From positions 1 to 29,743 of the forward strand of contig JAIXMP010000078.1 in NCBI GenBank assembly GCA_025677815.1: a stretch of DNA of 29,743 nt. The letters are read 5' to 3'. Below, piece after piece: positions 20,647-29,743 of this stretch. The notes beneath the pieces are model-generated. The model ran no database searches. It saw only the letters and a program-made list of their open reading frames with translations, and was not told where the DNA came from. The DNA is from Phascolomyces articulosus (taxonomy: Eukaryota > Mucoromycota > Mucoromycetes > Mucorales > Lichtheimiaceae). The position numbers were made by a program, and so were the translations under genes. Each line of letters opens with the position of its first letter. Positions within the stretch are counted from its first letter, which is position 1.

Positions 20647-23188
20647 ATGCCTTTCCAACATGGTTCCTCATCCAGAAATCCCCTTGGCTCTCTTCATGAC
20701 GATGATGTGGTAATAATGAATATATATTCTATTCTATATCCTATATGTTTTCTGGCATGTCATACAAACCTATCTGTTGAAATAGATTTTATGCTTATAA
20801 TTACCTTTTTCTTTTCTTTTTTAACAGACAATGCCTTCTCCTATCCAACGTCAACTTTCAGCAATGTCTACTGACCTTACTGATACTGAAGTTGAATCCA
20901 TTGCTGATTCCAGTGCTGAACCCATTGCTAATTCCCAGGAAACACGACCTAAAAGAAAAGAAAAAAGTTGGGTTTTCCAACATGGATATAGTGATCGCAT
21001 TCAGGACAGCCATGGTGTAGACAAAATCAAGTGCATGTATCATAAATGTAGTGATCTTCTTTCAACAGCTGGTGGATCAACTATTGCTATGATCAAGCAT
21101 TTAAAAAGGCAACATGGTACCACTGCTGCAAAAGGTCCCTATACTGGTGAGAAACGAGCTGGTAGTCCAATTCATTCCTTTCTCATGGAAAAGCATGCTC
21201 GTGTCTTTTCAACTGACCAATTTATCAACGCGTTTATCAAGTTCATTGTCAAAGGTAAATTACCATTCACCATGGCAGATAATGTCAAATTATAAGAACT
21301 ATTAAACATTACACAATCAGCACCTGCAATGGAAGAGGTGCAGCTTCCTAGTGCAGAGACAATTATAAGAAAGGTATTATTGGCTTCTCCCCCCTTTTTT
21401 TATATTTGAATAATCAGAAATACCAAGAATATTTTTTTTTTTTACCTTTTATACATAAACCAAAGAAGTTTTTGAATCTCATAAGAAGCAGCTGCTTCAC
21501 TTATTAAAGGATGTCCTGATGATTTCTTGTACACTTGACGGTTGGACCAGCCTGTATAATGATGCCTTCCTTGCTATCACTTGTCATTGATCTGCATCAC
21601 TACTTGGTCAATGAAAGAAGTTATTATAGGCTTCGAGCCATTGAACGGCCCCCACTTATCAGAAAACTTGGCAAAAGCGTTCTTAGGTGTTATTGAGGAA
21701 TTTGGTCTTGGTTCCAAGCTTTTTACAATTACCACTGATAATGCATCTAATATGACAAAAATGGCTCATATTATTGAGCAATATTGCATGGAAAAAGGAT
21801 AGTAAGTTGAATTTATAGAAATATATTTTATATTGGAATTATGAACATATGAACTGAAGCACTAATATGAATAAACATACCCTGTTTTTAGGCCATTCCA
21901 TGCAAAACAGCATCATATCCCTATGCATTAGGCATATCCTTAACTTGGCCATCTAAGATATCTTGCAGTGGGGTACCAAAGCTCCAGATACTGAAGATGA
22001 AGATGATTCCAATACTGAAAATAAAGAAACTGGAAATGATGTTGCAGATGAAAGTGCTGGTATTGCTTCACTTGAAACCAATATTGATGATCTAGACCGC
22101 GAGCTTATAAGTTCCATTAATAAGTTGCGAAAAGGGATCACTAAAATAAGGTATGTTACTTCCTTTTTGTTTAACAATAAAAAAAAAGAAAAGAAAAGAA
22201 AAAGTACTCATTTGATAAAAAAAAAAGCAATAAAATAACCATCCCAATTTTCAATATATAAACAGATCCTCACCTCAACAAACAGAGAGGTTTATGCATC
22301 AACAAATGCTAGAATTAGGTTCTGACTTGAAGCTTCTACTTGATGTACCAACAAGATGGAATTCTACATATGCGATGTTGGCACGCGCAACCATGTTGAA
22401 GGCACCATATAACATCATGTGTGCGTCTATTCGGGAGTTACAGTCATTCCAGTTGGATGATAATGAGTGGACACATATTGAGCAAATCAAGAGCTTGCTC
22501 ATCAAGTTCTGGGAAGCAACAGTCGCGCTTTCAGCAAGCAAAGGCCATACAACGATTAACCAGGCAGTTATATATTACAATTTGGTTATGGATTCCTTGG
22601 AAGACGATGTGATTGATGGTTATCCTCCAGAATTACAAATTGCAGCCAGGCGTAGGTTGGCAAAGCTCAAAAAATACTACTGCAAGGTGGACGACAGCAT
22701 ATTTATGCTGTTGCAATGGCGATGGACCCCCATTTGAAGTACACCTGGTGGGCAAGAAGTAATTGGGAGCATTATTACAAATGGAAAGCCAAAGGATGGT
22801 ATGAGAAACTTGGGAAGCATTTCCTAGATCGACATCTGAAACGGTGCAGACTGATGAGGATTACCAACGGCTACTCAATGTTTATCAGGCTATACCTCAG
22901 GGCAATGAACTGGAGGCTTACATTGCTGAAAATGTGAGAACACCAGTACCAAGACTACCTGGTGTAAAACCAGCAGAACTTTCATATTGGGAAGCTCAAT
23001 CACAGTGGCCGAACTTATCACGAATGGCAGCCCAATATTTGGCAATACCAGTCACATCTACTCCCTCTGAACGCGCATTTTCGCAGACCCGCCTCCTATT
23101 ACCACATACACGCAACCGATTAAAGCCAGAGACTATCCAAAGGCTTATGCTTTTGGATTCTTGGTGCTCAATGGGCTTTGATGCATAA
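20647..23188 (+). pseudogene. hAT (ZBED-type) transposase, disrupted
   Basis: Coding blocks are 20647-20709, 20828-21373, about 21466-21801, 21892-22150 and 22266-23188. A BED zinc finger is clear in block 2 (WVFQHGYSDRI, then Cys-x4-Cys and HLKRQH). Block 3 has LDGWTS and TITTDNASNM, the two Asp motifs of hAT catalytic domains, and block 4 retains a shifted CIRHILNLA (the CxxH region). Block 5 has LLDVPTRWNSTYAML, MDPHLKYTWWA and the C-terminal dimerisation motif TSTPSERAFSQTRLLL. Damage: TAA 21293 (expected Gln), TAA near 21955 after NLAI (expected Gln), and frameshifts near 21588, 21922, 22695 and 22830. The intron between blocks 2 and 3 does not keep phase cleanly. Confidence 0.9.
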
Positions 23189-23524
23189 TTTCTTTCTTTT
23201 TTTTTTTTTACCTCTCTTTTTATTATTATTCATATCTTTTTTTATATCTTTTTTTATTATTATTTTATATCTTTTTATATCACTTTTATTTATACCACAT
23301 ATCATTTCTATATTATTATCTCTTTTTTTTCACTTACCTATATTTTACTCTTTTTTCAGTAATTACTATTATATTCAATAAACATATCTATTTGATTATT
23401 TCGAAGCATAGACATTTTTTTTTGTATCAACAACAGATCATTACTTTCTAGATTTACTTTTTATTTACGGAATCATAGTCTTTGAATCATAATGTTACCA
23501 TTACATCACTTCTCTAAATTACTT
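23189..23524. other. 3' untranslated/T-rich region of the hAT element
   Basis: Poly-T and TTATTA-rich sequence following the transposase stop; no gene. An AATAAA word near 23375 could serve polyadenylation. Confidence 0.45.
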
Positions 23525-23652
23525 GGTCGGTTCTATGGTTCTCTTATGTAGAACCGATTCCGGTATAGTACAGTTCCTTGTAAGAACCATACCATATTTC
23601 ACAGTTCAGTTCCAGTTCAGTTCCGGTTCTTCAGTTCTTATGGGGAACCCTA
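23525..23652 (-). repeat. Right subterminal repeat region of the hAT element
   Basis: Rich in GGTTC, AGTTCC and GAACC words, ending GGGGAACCCTA. Inverted relative to 18770-18896 but only partly collinear with it. Confidence 0.7.
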
Positions 23653-23654
23653 GT

Positions 23655-23966
23655 AAAAGATAATAGTTCCAAAATGAAAAAGTAGCTGACTGTTGAAAGA
23701 GAAAGAATATGTGTACTTGAATAAACAAAATAATAAAGAAAGAAATGTTAAAGAAAGGATAACGCATAGTACAATTACTTTTTTGGATTCACAACTAATT
23801 CCTTGCAAAATGTTTTAATTACTATACTTTTGACATTATGTATCAACAACCTTTTAAAAAAGATATCCATTCATGTAAATAATAAATTTAGGCAATGCTT
23901 CAATATATTTCATTATTATTATCAATTGAATATGAATCAAAAGTATATATAAAGCCTTTATTCTAT
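23655..23966 (+). repeat. Direct repeat, outer copy (partner 20244-20552)
   Basis: Fills the gap between the hAT and Harbinger elements. Contains GTTCCAAAATGAAAAAGTAG and TTTAGGCAATGCTTC. No gene. Confidence 0.6.
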
Positions 23967-23985
23967 TCAAAAAAAAATATCCATT

Positions 23986-24065
23986 AGGGGGTTTCAAATT
24001 GATTTTTGATTTTTGCGTGTTGGGTAAATTTTAGCAAGTTGGACCTAATTTTTGCACGTTGGGCC
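23986..24065 (+). repeat. Left TIR of the Harbinger element
   Basis: Pairs with 28713-28792. Its inner part and the bases after it repeat TAATTTTTGCACGTTGGGCC nearly three times, the last variant having TTATTTTTGCACTTTGG. Confidence 0.9.
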
Positions 24066-24161
24066 TAATTTTTGCACGTTGGGCCTTATTTTTGCACTTT
24101 GGCACATATATCAACAACACGAACTCCATTTACCTCTTTATTTTTGATACATCTCATTACA

Positions 24162-25466
24162 ATGACTAAGTCTAATACTAAATCCACTGCTAAAGCTAAA
24201 GTAGCATTCAATAAAAATAACTCTAATACAAAAGCAACAATAAAAAAAACATCAAGCAATAAATCTAAGAACATTCCTCGCACCCAACAAACACATAGAA
24301 ATTTGGTTCACAACACTGCCAGCAGTTCTAAGTCCCAAAACCAGAAAAAAGTGCAGCAGATTGTCGAGGATGAATCTGATTTAGATGACAGCATTGATGA
24401 ATTAGAGAGTGAATCAGAAGACAATGATGATCAAAAATCAATATATAGTTGTACCACCCCTGACCACTATGAAGCAATGATCAACTGGCTTGAAATACCT
24501 GAAAACTTTGCTTTGGTAACTGGTGATGCAGCAAATAGGAAGCCTATTGGTGGGAAAGCTTTAAAGAATAGTGATGGTATCTGAAGTCTTATGAAATATG
24601 TGAACATAAAAGTTAATGAGCCATATGGTTTAAAACCATGGGACTTTAAGTCAACTGATGGACATCTTTGTAGCTACAAAAAAAAGTATACAAACGAAAA
24701 AAATACAATGAACAGAACGGGATATGGTCTTAAAGACTGTCATTTAAAAGCTGGCCTAGAAACAATCGACGAAAGAAAGAATTACGAATGCCCTTTTTAC
24801 AATAGAATGGATGCATTATTTGCAAAGAAGCACAATGTAAATCCTATTGTAGTCAAGGAATTCGGTTGTATGGCAGCCACTTTAGCACCAACTGAAGAAT
24901 TAAATAATGAAGAATCAACTGAAGAACGTATTGCTAATCCTGAACCCAGAGACTCTGATGATGGCATGTAACCATCTGACGTAGATGAAATATATGGCGA
25001 TATGTTGACTGATGAAGGAAATTCGGCTGATAACGGTGATATGATTTAGGGACCAGCTCCTGCCCCTGCACAAGTTTTTAATGAAGCAGCAGATGACAAT
25101 GACAATGATGACGGTGATGAGGCTGCCCAACGTACTAAAAAAAGAGATTTTGCTGGTACATTTGCTAGGACAGAAGAGGTACAGATGGCACTTGAGGAAA
25201 AGCGTCTCGAATTGGATAAAGAGAGAGAGATGCGAGAGCAGATGAAGTTCGATTTGGAAGAAAAGAGATTCAAATTCGAAAAAGAAGAGTGTACATTGCA
25301 TATCCACTTAGATCAAAGGAAAACCGATGATGCTTATCATCTAAAGAAGCTTGAACTCAAAACAAACTTTGTTCGCGATTTGTTACTTTAAGGAAAAGAC
25401 CCAAAAGAAATACAAGAAATACTTAATATGTTCTTTAACAAGGAATACGATTTTGGTGATAACTAA
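24162..25466 (+). pseudogene. Harbinger companion protein, Myb/trihelix-like, four stops
   Basis: A single frame of 434 codons from ATG 24162 to TAA 25464-25466 has no frameshift but has TGA 24582, TAA 24969, TAG 25047 and TAA 25389. The N-terminus is Ser/Thr/Lys/Asn-rich, then an acidic patch (DESDLDDSIDELESESED). The central region from MINWLEIPENF to FAKKHNVNP resembles the Myb/SANT-like protein encoded beside Harbinger transposases: YKKKYTNEKN, TGYGLKD and CPFYNRMDALF in that order. The C-terminus is a charged likely coiled coil (EEKRLELDKEREMREQ). Each stop can be read as Trp or Gln after one transition (DGI-stop-SLMKYVN expected Trp). In known Harbinger elements this partner brings the transposase to the DNA and nucleus. 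Confidence 0.82.
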
Positions 25467-26506
25467 TTATTAGTTATATTTTTATATTGTATAAAGTAGC
25501 ATGCATCTATATAGTATTATTAGAATAAACATAGTAACTCATCATTATCTTCTAGTAGAAATGAAATCATTGATATACTCTCTCCATTGTGAAACTGAAG
25601 CATCATCAGTTGGTAGTTCAACCTGTTTTGGTGTTGGTTGCTTCTCTACAGGCCATTCATCATTTTCTTAGATTAAAAAGTTATGCAAGCATACTGAAAC
25701 AGCAATAACTTTTATAACTTTGTCCAAATCTTTTTCCTTCTTAACTTGAAAGTGCATTTGCTTCAAACATTACCAGTGATTTTTTAATATGCCAAACGTA
25801 TTTTTAATCACAACGCGTGCAGAAGCAAGATCTTCATTAAACATCATGTTATGTTCATTACCATCAGTTTGGGGTCGTCAATAAGGTGTTAACATCCGAT
25901 TGCTTAATGCATACCCAGCATCACCAATCAAGTACTCTCCTTTAGAAAAATATGCACCTTCGTTAGTAGCAATCGATGTATCTTTAAATGCTGTTGAGTC
26001 ACTGACAGATCCTGGCCATCCTGCTTGAACAAATTGTATCATTTGACGATCATCACATATTGCTTATACATTCATCGCATAGGTACTTTTTCTAGTGAAA
26101 TAGGTAGAACCATCAACGGCAGGCTTCTGTGAGTAAATAACATATGTCCTATCCACAAATCCAATAACATGAGGAAAGCTATGGGCTTCTTTTACACGAG
26201 CAGAAATTTGCTGACGTTCGTTATGATCAGGCCATTTGATCAGAGTTGGTGCTATTGATCCAATGGCTTCAAGAATACGATCAACAAATAAATTCACAGT
26301 TCCATCAGCAATACCCTATTTACACCTAAGCTGTGCAACTGAACCACCAGTACCACCGTGCATGAGATATTCCAATGTAACTGCCAATTGAACCCAAACT
26401 CATGTTTGTTGATTTGACATATTAATAAAAGTTGGTGTTTTTTCAAGCATATTTTCGAGTTTATGGAATGACGCCTTATTCATACAAACGATCTTTGAGG
26501 ACTAAT

Positions 26507-28328
26507 TTAGATTCTATTGATCTTTTAATGACTATTATTATTAATATTTATATAAATTCATAGCTATTATCAAATAAATAGTTCCTGTAGTGATTTATTG
26601 AAATATTTTTTTTTATAAATTTTTTAATTTTTTATAATCTGTTACTATAGTTTTTGTATTAAAATTACTCTCTTTAATCCAAGTGTTATCATCATCACTA
26701 TAACCTGACCATTTAACATAAAATATATACTTGCCTCTACTATCTACCATATGATCTAAAATCTGTTCTACTTCATAAGTATTTTCTTTTTGTTTGTTTT
26801 TTTTTCTTTTTTTAGATGATTCTATTAATTCATTTTCATTAACAATTTCATTTACTTCTTCTATCATATTTATATCATCTATTTAAGATTTAAAAAATTA
26901 TTTTATATATCAATCATTTCATTATATTCTTTATTAATTTCTTGTTCATTTTTAAATATATAATTTAATTTTGTTATTTTAGTTGGAAATTCAAAACCAT
27001 CATTATACCATAACATATGATGTGGTTTAGCTTCAATATTATAATCCTCTACTATTTTCCATATATTTTTTAATATACAAGCAACACGAAACTGTAAATT
27101 ATAGTATTTTATATCTGATATCTGAATTGCAGCTCTATTATTATTGAATCTATCAAATTTAGATGCTAAAACTGAAAATTGATTTTCAATACCTGATCTA
27201 AAACTTCCAAATTTTTTGTTATAATCTATTTCTGTAATTTTTCTTTTAATATTCTGTTCTTTTCTTATTGGATATACAAAATTTCGTTTATCAAATTTAT
27301 TGTTACTATTATAATCATCAGCTTGATTAATAAATTTATCTATAAATAAATCATAACCTCCATCAAATCCTATATAATCTGCTTCATATATTTTATTTTT
27401 ATACAATTTCATATTTAAAAACATTGTTCCATCATTTCTAATAGTACACTTTTCACTATCAGATACATATATTATCATATTATTTATATCATTTATAACT
27501 TGTGTTCTTATACCTGGTCCTTTTAATTTATAGGAATATAATGTTTTTGTTGATTCACTTGGATTATAATATTTTATTTTTCTATCATGGCCATCAAGAA
27601 ATAATGTTACATTTTTAAACCCATCAGGATTATTTAGTTTTGCAGCCAATATTCTAATTTTAATATTTGAAAATAATTCATTTAAATCTTTTTTTACAAT
27701 TTTATTTAAATCAGTATAATTAGTTATCCAAAATCTTTTATATAAGTCATAAAATGTAGTATATAGTATAAATTCATGCATATCTTTACCTAGTTTACCT
27801 GAACAATATGATATAATAATATTAAGCCTTTTTCAATTTCTTTATATAGACCAGGATACTCTTTATTACTATATAATACTACTAAAAAGTAATTTACTGG
27901 TATATATCCTAATCATTTTAATAAAATTCTTTTATAGATTTTATTGAATCTTTTTTAGTATTTTTTATTTCTGTTCTATAGTTAAATCTGTTTTGTATAT
28001 AAGGCCATTCTGTATTTAAGAATAACCATTTATTTTCAATTAACTTATAAATTTCTAGTTGTAATTGTTCTTGAATATCATTATTGCTCATTTTTTTGTT
28101 CAATCTTTTAACTTAAAAAGCAATCAGGGAAATCTAATAACCTTAGACAAATGTCAAAATGTAAAATGTTTCATATTTTTTTCTTATAATCTTTTGAGCA
28201 ATACTCAATAGAATATAAAAAATTCAATTTTGTTTTTTTTTAAATTTATAATTTAATTTTAAAAATAATCAAATTGACTAAATTAGAACATTTCGATAAT
28301 ATAAAAACAAATGTTAAAAAATAATATA
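26507..28328 (-). mobile_element. Nested element carrying a chromodomain-DDE transposase
   Basis: A markedly more AT-rich block inside the Harbinger transposase gene. GAGGACTAAT (26497-26506) and GAGAACTAAT (28329-28338) flank it and may be a 10-bp target duplication with one change. No clear terminal inverted repeat is visible at these borders. CTAATTTAG (26502-26510) and CTAAATTAG (28278-28286) are inverted and could be an alternative pair of ends, but would leave 52 bp unexplained. Confidence 0.65.
26613..28103 (-). pseudogene. DDE_Tnp_4-like transposase with C-terminal chromodomain
   Basis: Three blocks on the minus strand. 28103-27918 opens MNKKMSNNDIQEQLQLEIY and is followed, in shifted frames, by LGYIPVNYFLVVLYSN and IISYCSGKLGKD. 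27781-26903 is an uninterrupted 292-residue frame with LFLDGHDRK (Asp63), IGFDGGYD (Asp140) and FRSGIENQFSVLASKF (Glu199), a spacing and context like DDE_Tnp_4 domains. 26867-26613, in a different frame, has a basic stretch (SSKKRKKNKQKENTY) and a chromodomain: YEVEQILDHMVDSRGKY, FYVKWSGY and NTWIKESNF. Breaks are frameshifts near 27930, 27825 and 26890 rather than transitions. Codon use is far richer in Asn, Lys and Ile than the host Harbinger gene. The chromodomain suggests targeting to methylated-histone chromatin, as in chromoviruses; inference. Confidence 0.8.
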
Positions 28329-28681
28329 GAGAACTAATGACCAGCCCCCCTTCTGAAATGCTTTGTTGCCCACTTGAAAAAGAAATCTCGATTCTCTTGT
28401 AATTTTGGTACAGGTATGGAAGGATTTATGTTATGATGAGCAAAAATTCCAGCCTTAATTCTGCAGAGCTCTTGAATGCATTTTCGTTCCTTAATTTGTT
28501 CTTCAGAACCAAAAGGCATAGTCATTTCACACGACATCAAGAATTTAATGGCATTGTCGACTTGAGCAAGAGTCCATTGATGGTCAGAAACTTTTGGCAT
28601 TGGTTAAAATTCAAAAATGATTTGAGTGAAGAAAATGTGTGTATTTGAGCAAGATTAAAGAGAAATGTGAGATAGTCCAAA

Positions 28682-28701
28682 GCGCAACTTTAAAGTTGCG
28701 C
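28682..28701. promoter_or_regulatory. Perfect 20-bp palindrome near the Harbinger right end
   Basis: GCGCAACTTTAAAGTTGCGC is identical to its reverse complement. It sits upstream of the transposase start (28600, minus strand) and just inside the right TIR, so it could be a transposase/companion binding site or promoter element. Confidence 0.5.
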
Positions 28702-28712
28702 AATAGGTTTTG

Positions 28713-28792
28713 GAGCCAATGCGCAAAAATTAGGTCCAACTTGCTAAAATTTACCTAACGCACAAAAATTAAAAATCAATTTGAAACCCCCT
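28713..28792 (-). repeat. Right TIR of the Harbinger element
   Basis: Inverted partner of 23986-24065; shares TAGGTCCAACTTGCTAAAAT and AATCAATTTGAAACCCCCT. Confidence 0.9.
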
Positions 28793-28890
28793 ATTATCTT
28801 TTTTTAATATACAGTGTTTTGCATTTAAAAATCCAAAAATTTGGGGGAACAAATCTACTTTTTAGTCTCAGCCAATCCACTTTTTTTTTT

Positions 28891-29010
28891 GTATCAATGA
28901 AATTTTTATAAGATCGATATAATTTTTGTAAGGTCAATATAATTTTTGTTGGATCAATATAATTTTTGTTAGACCAGTATAATTTTCCACCTTCCAATAT
29001 AATAATAAGG
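28891..29010. repeat. Six 20-bp tandem repeats
   Basis: Period exactly 20: consensus (A/G)GATCAATATAATTTTTGTT. The middle units at 28911, 28931 and 28951 are closest, and the outer units are degenerate. Located between the mariner left end and the transposase start, so likely subterminal transposase binding sites. Confidence 0.85.
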
Positions 29011-29229
29011 TAATCATTGCAAAACGAAAAACAGCTAATATTGAATACCACCTTATGAATCATTTATAAGAATGAGTACTATTTAAGACTATTTTTGAAC
29101 TTCTTTTAACAGTTGTTTTCTATTGGTCTTGTAATTCAAAATAGTTGGTTCATATGGGTAAAGCGAAAAAAGTTGCTTGAGTTTTTTTGTACCTTTTTTT
29201 ACTACTTTTTTTAAAACTTTACATACTCA

Positions 29230-29743
29230 ATGCAAGCTGTTACATTTTACCATTACCAACCATCTGGTGATTATGTTCATGATGGACCTGATGATGAAGC
29301 AGAAAATGATCCCCAAGTGGCTTCAATTAAGACTTTACATAGATTGGACCATGTTTCGAACCATTCTATATCAGATTATGAGGACGACGACGATTATTCC
29401 AATAATATTGATGACATTTCAATAGAGGAAAGTGAGCTTGGCTTAATTCATAATCCAGATCTTATATGGACACCAACAAATACAAACCATAACAAGTTGC
29501 TCATTTCATTTCTTTGATTCAAAACAAAAATTTAAAAGTTAAGGATGCAGCAAAAGAAGCTATGATTGAGTCTTCTGCAGCATATAAATTTCTTAAAGAA
29601 TGGAAAAAAGGAGGGGGGAATACGCTTCCTGGTTACATCCCTGCTTCAGAACTAAAGCCGAAACAAAATCATTTCAAACTTACTGACGAACATTCAGAAT
29701 TCATTGAAACCTACGTGGAAGAACATCCAACTTGTATTAAAGG
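29230..29743 (+). pseudogene. Tc1/mariner transposase N-terminus, frameshifted, runs off the window
   Basis: Starts MQAVTFYHYQPSGDYVHDG, continues through an acidic segment (DYEDDDDYSNNIDD) and reaches a stop at 29515. From 29496 another frame continues: VAHFISLIQNKNLKVKDAAK, SSAAYKFLKEWKKGGGNTL and LTDEHSEFIETYVEEHP. That part looks like the helix-turn-helix region of Tc1/mariner transposases (xDAAxxAxIxxSxAYKFxxxW followed by a second helical domain). The overlap implies a one-base shift near 29495. The catalytic DDE part would lie beyond the window, so its state is unknown. Confidence 0.72.

Larger units (their letters stand above)
18770..23652 (+). mobile_element. hAT element with GGTTC/GAACC-rich ends
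   Basis: The ends TAGGGTTCC (18770) and GGAACCCTA (to 23652) are inverted, and each is followed inward by about 125 bp dense in GGTTC, GAACC and GGAACTG words. The interior holds a hAT transposase. No convincing 8-bp target duplication is visible outside (ATACCTAT against GTAAAAGA), so the ends have either mutated or come from different copies. Confidence 0.75.
25545..28600 (-). pseudogene. PIF/Harbinger DDE transposase, split by a nested insertion
   Basis: The N-terminal part (28600-28339) starts MPKVSDHQWTLAQVDNAI. The main part (26506-25545) holds the DDE domain. The two parts join in frame when the intervening 1.8 kb is ignored, apart from a TAG at the junction. Landmarks: GIADGTVNLFVDRILEAI, HVIGFVDRTYV (first Asp), QAGWPGSVSDSTAF, YLIGDAGYAL (second Asp) and ARVVIKNTFGILKNHW, where the family has IEN; the catalytic Glu is Lys here (AAA for GAA). 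Stops in the same frame are TAG 28334, TGA 26400, TAG 26316, TAA 26064, TGA 25878, TAA 25770 and TAA 25668, with no frameshift. The stop in AMNV-stop-AICD is a Gln in relatives. Confidence 0.88.
23986..28792. mobile_element. PIF/Harbinger element with 80-bp TIRs, TSD ATT
   Basis: Terminal repeats AGGGGGTTTCAAATTGATTT are followed by sequence matching over about 80 bp with few mismatches. The flanks ATT (23983-23985 and 28793-28795) are a 3-bp duplication, the size expected for PIF/Harbinger. Two convergent genes lie inside: a Myb/trihelix-like protein on plus and a DDE_Tnp_4-type transposase on minus. A 1.8-kb foreign insertion splits the transposase. Confidence 0.9.
28812..29743 (+). mobile_element. 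Tc1/mariner-like element 2, left part only
   Basis: Begins CAGTGTTTTGCATTT right after a TA (28810-28811), 15 bases beyond the Harbinger target duplication. It carries 20-bp subterminal tandem repeats and the N-terminal part of a transposase. The right TIR lies outside the window, so the left end is inferred from the TA-CAGTG start and the gene content. Confidence 0.65.

Noticed and set aside
18762..23660. 8-bp target duplication for the hAT element
   Set aside because: ATACCTAT and GTAAAAGA do not match, nor do shifts of one or two bases around the TAGGGTTCC ends.
9840..26506. Reassigned genetic code (TAG/TAA read as Gln) as an explanation for in-frame stops
   Set aside because: Some stops replace expected Trp (TGG), TGA occurs too, and the intact gene at 13034-13883 and the ends of several others use TAA as a normal terminator.
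26507..28328. Simple spliceosomal intron of the Harbinger transposase
   Set aside because: GT and AG can be found near the borders, but that splice breaks phase, and the block encodes its own transposase on the same strand; insertion fits better, though it is not proven.
28891..29010. CRISPR-like array
   Set aside because: Units are contiguous with no spacers, the sequence context is a eukaryotic transposon, and there are no cas genes.

Overview
This is a strongly AT-rich eukaryotic window made almost entirely of DNA transposons in different stages of decay. I see no convincing single-copy host gene, rRNA, tRNA or CRISPR array. Short introns (about 50-120 nt) with GTATGT/GTAAGT-like donors, and the mix of fungal-looking CMC (CACTA/Tnp2-like), hAT, PIF/Harbinger and Tc1/mariner transposases with lineage-specific companion genes, suggest an early-diverging fungus, most likely Mucoromycota. 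That assignment is inference; no taxonomic marker gene is present.

Layout. (1) 1-6367: a Tnp2-type transposase pseudogene on the plus strand (569-3837) facing a convergent companion gene on the minus strand (3952-5031), ending in a GGAATC-rich foldback (6221-6367). (2) 6376-9611: a second, diverged copy of the companion gene, its upstream region and the foldback, without the transposase. It was later hit by a 368-bp solo-LTR-like insertion (6723-7090, target duplication GCCTA) and a 259-bp MITE-like insertion (7144-7402, target duplication CACCA). (3) 9652-11501: a complete Tc1/mariner element with 31-bp inverted repeats and TA target sites, whose transposase has four stops but no frameshift. 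(4) 12731-17883: a second CMC-type element with terminal repeats of about 190-200 bp, an intact spliced companion gene (242 codons) and a decayed Tnp2-like transposase. (5) 18770-23652: a hAT element with GGTTC/GAACC-rich ends and a broken BED-finger transposase. (6) 23986-28792: a PIF/Harbinger element with 80-bp terminal repeats, a Myb/trihelix-like companion gene on plus and a DDE transposase on minus. The transposase gene is split by a 1.8-kb, much more AT-rich insertion that carries its own DDE transposase with a C-terminal chromodomain. (7) 28812 to the window end: the left part of another Tc1/mariner-like element with six 20-bp tandem repeats and the N-terminal HTH part of its transposase.

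How the parts relate. Four elements pair a transposase with a second non-transposase protein, the usual two-gene design of CMC and PIF/Harbinger elements. The most striking global feature is the way the genes are broken: the mariner and both Harbinger genes keep one continuous frame over 0.9-1.4 kb and carry only nonsense codons that a single C-to-T or G-to-A change could have produced. Where paralogous copies can be aligned inside the window (companion genes A and B), CAG, CAA and TGG in one copy stand against TAG, TAA and TAG in the other. The CMC, hAT and chromodomain genes also carry frameshifts.
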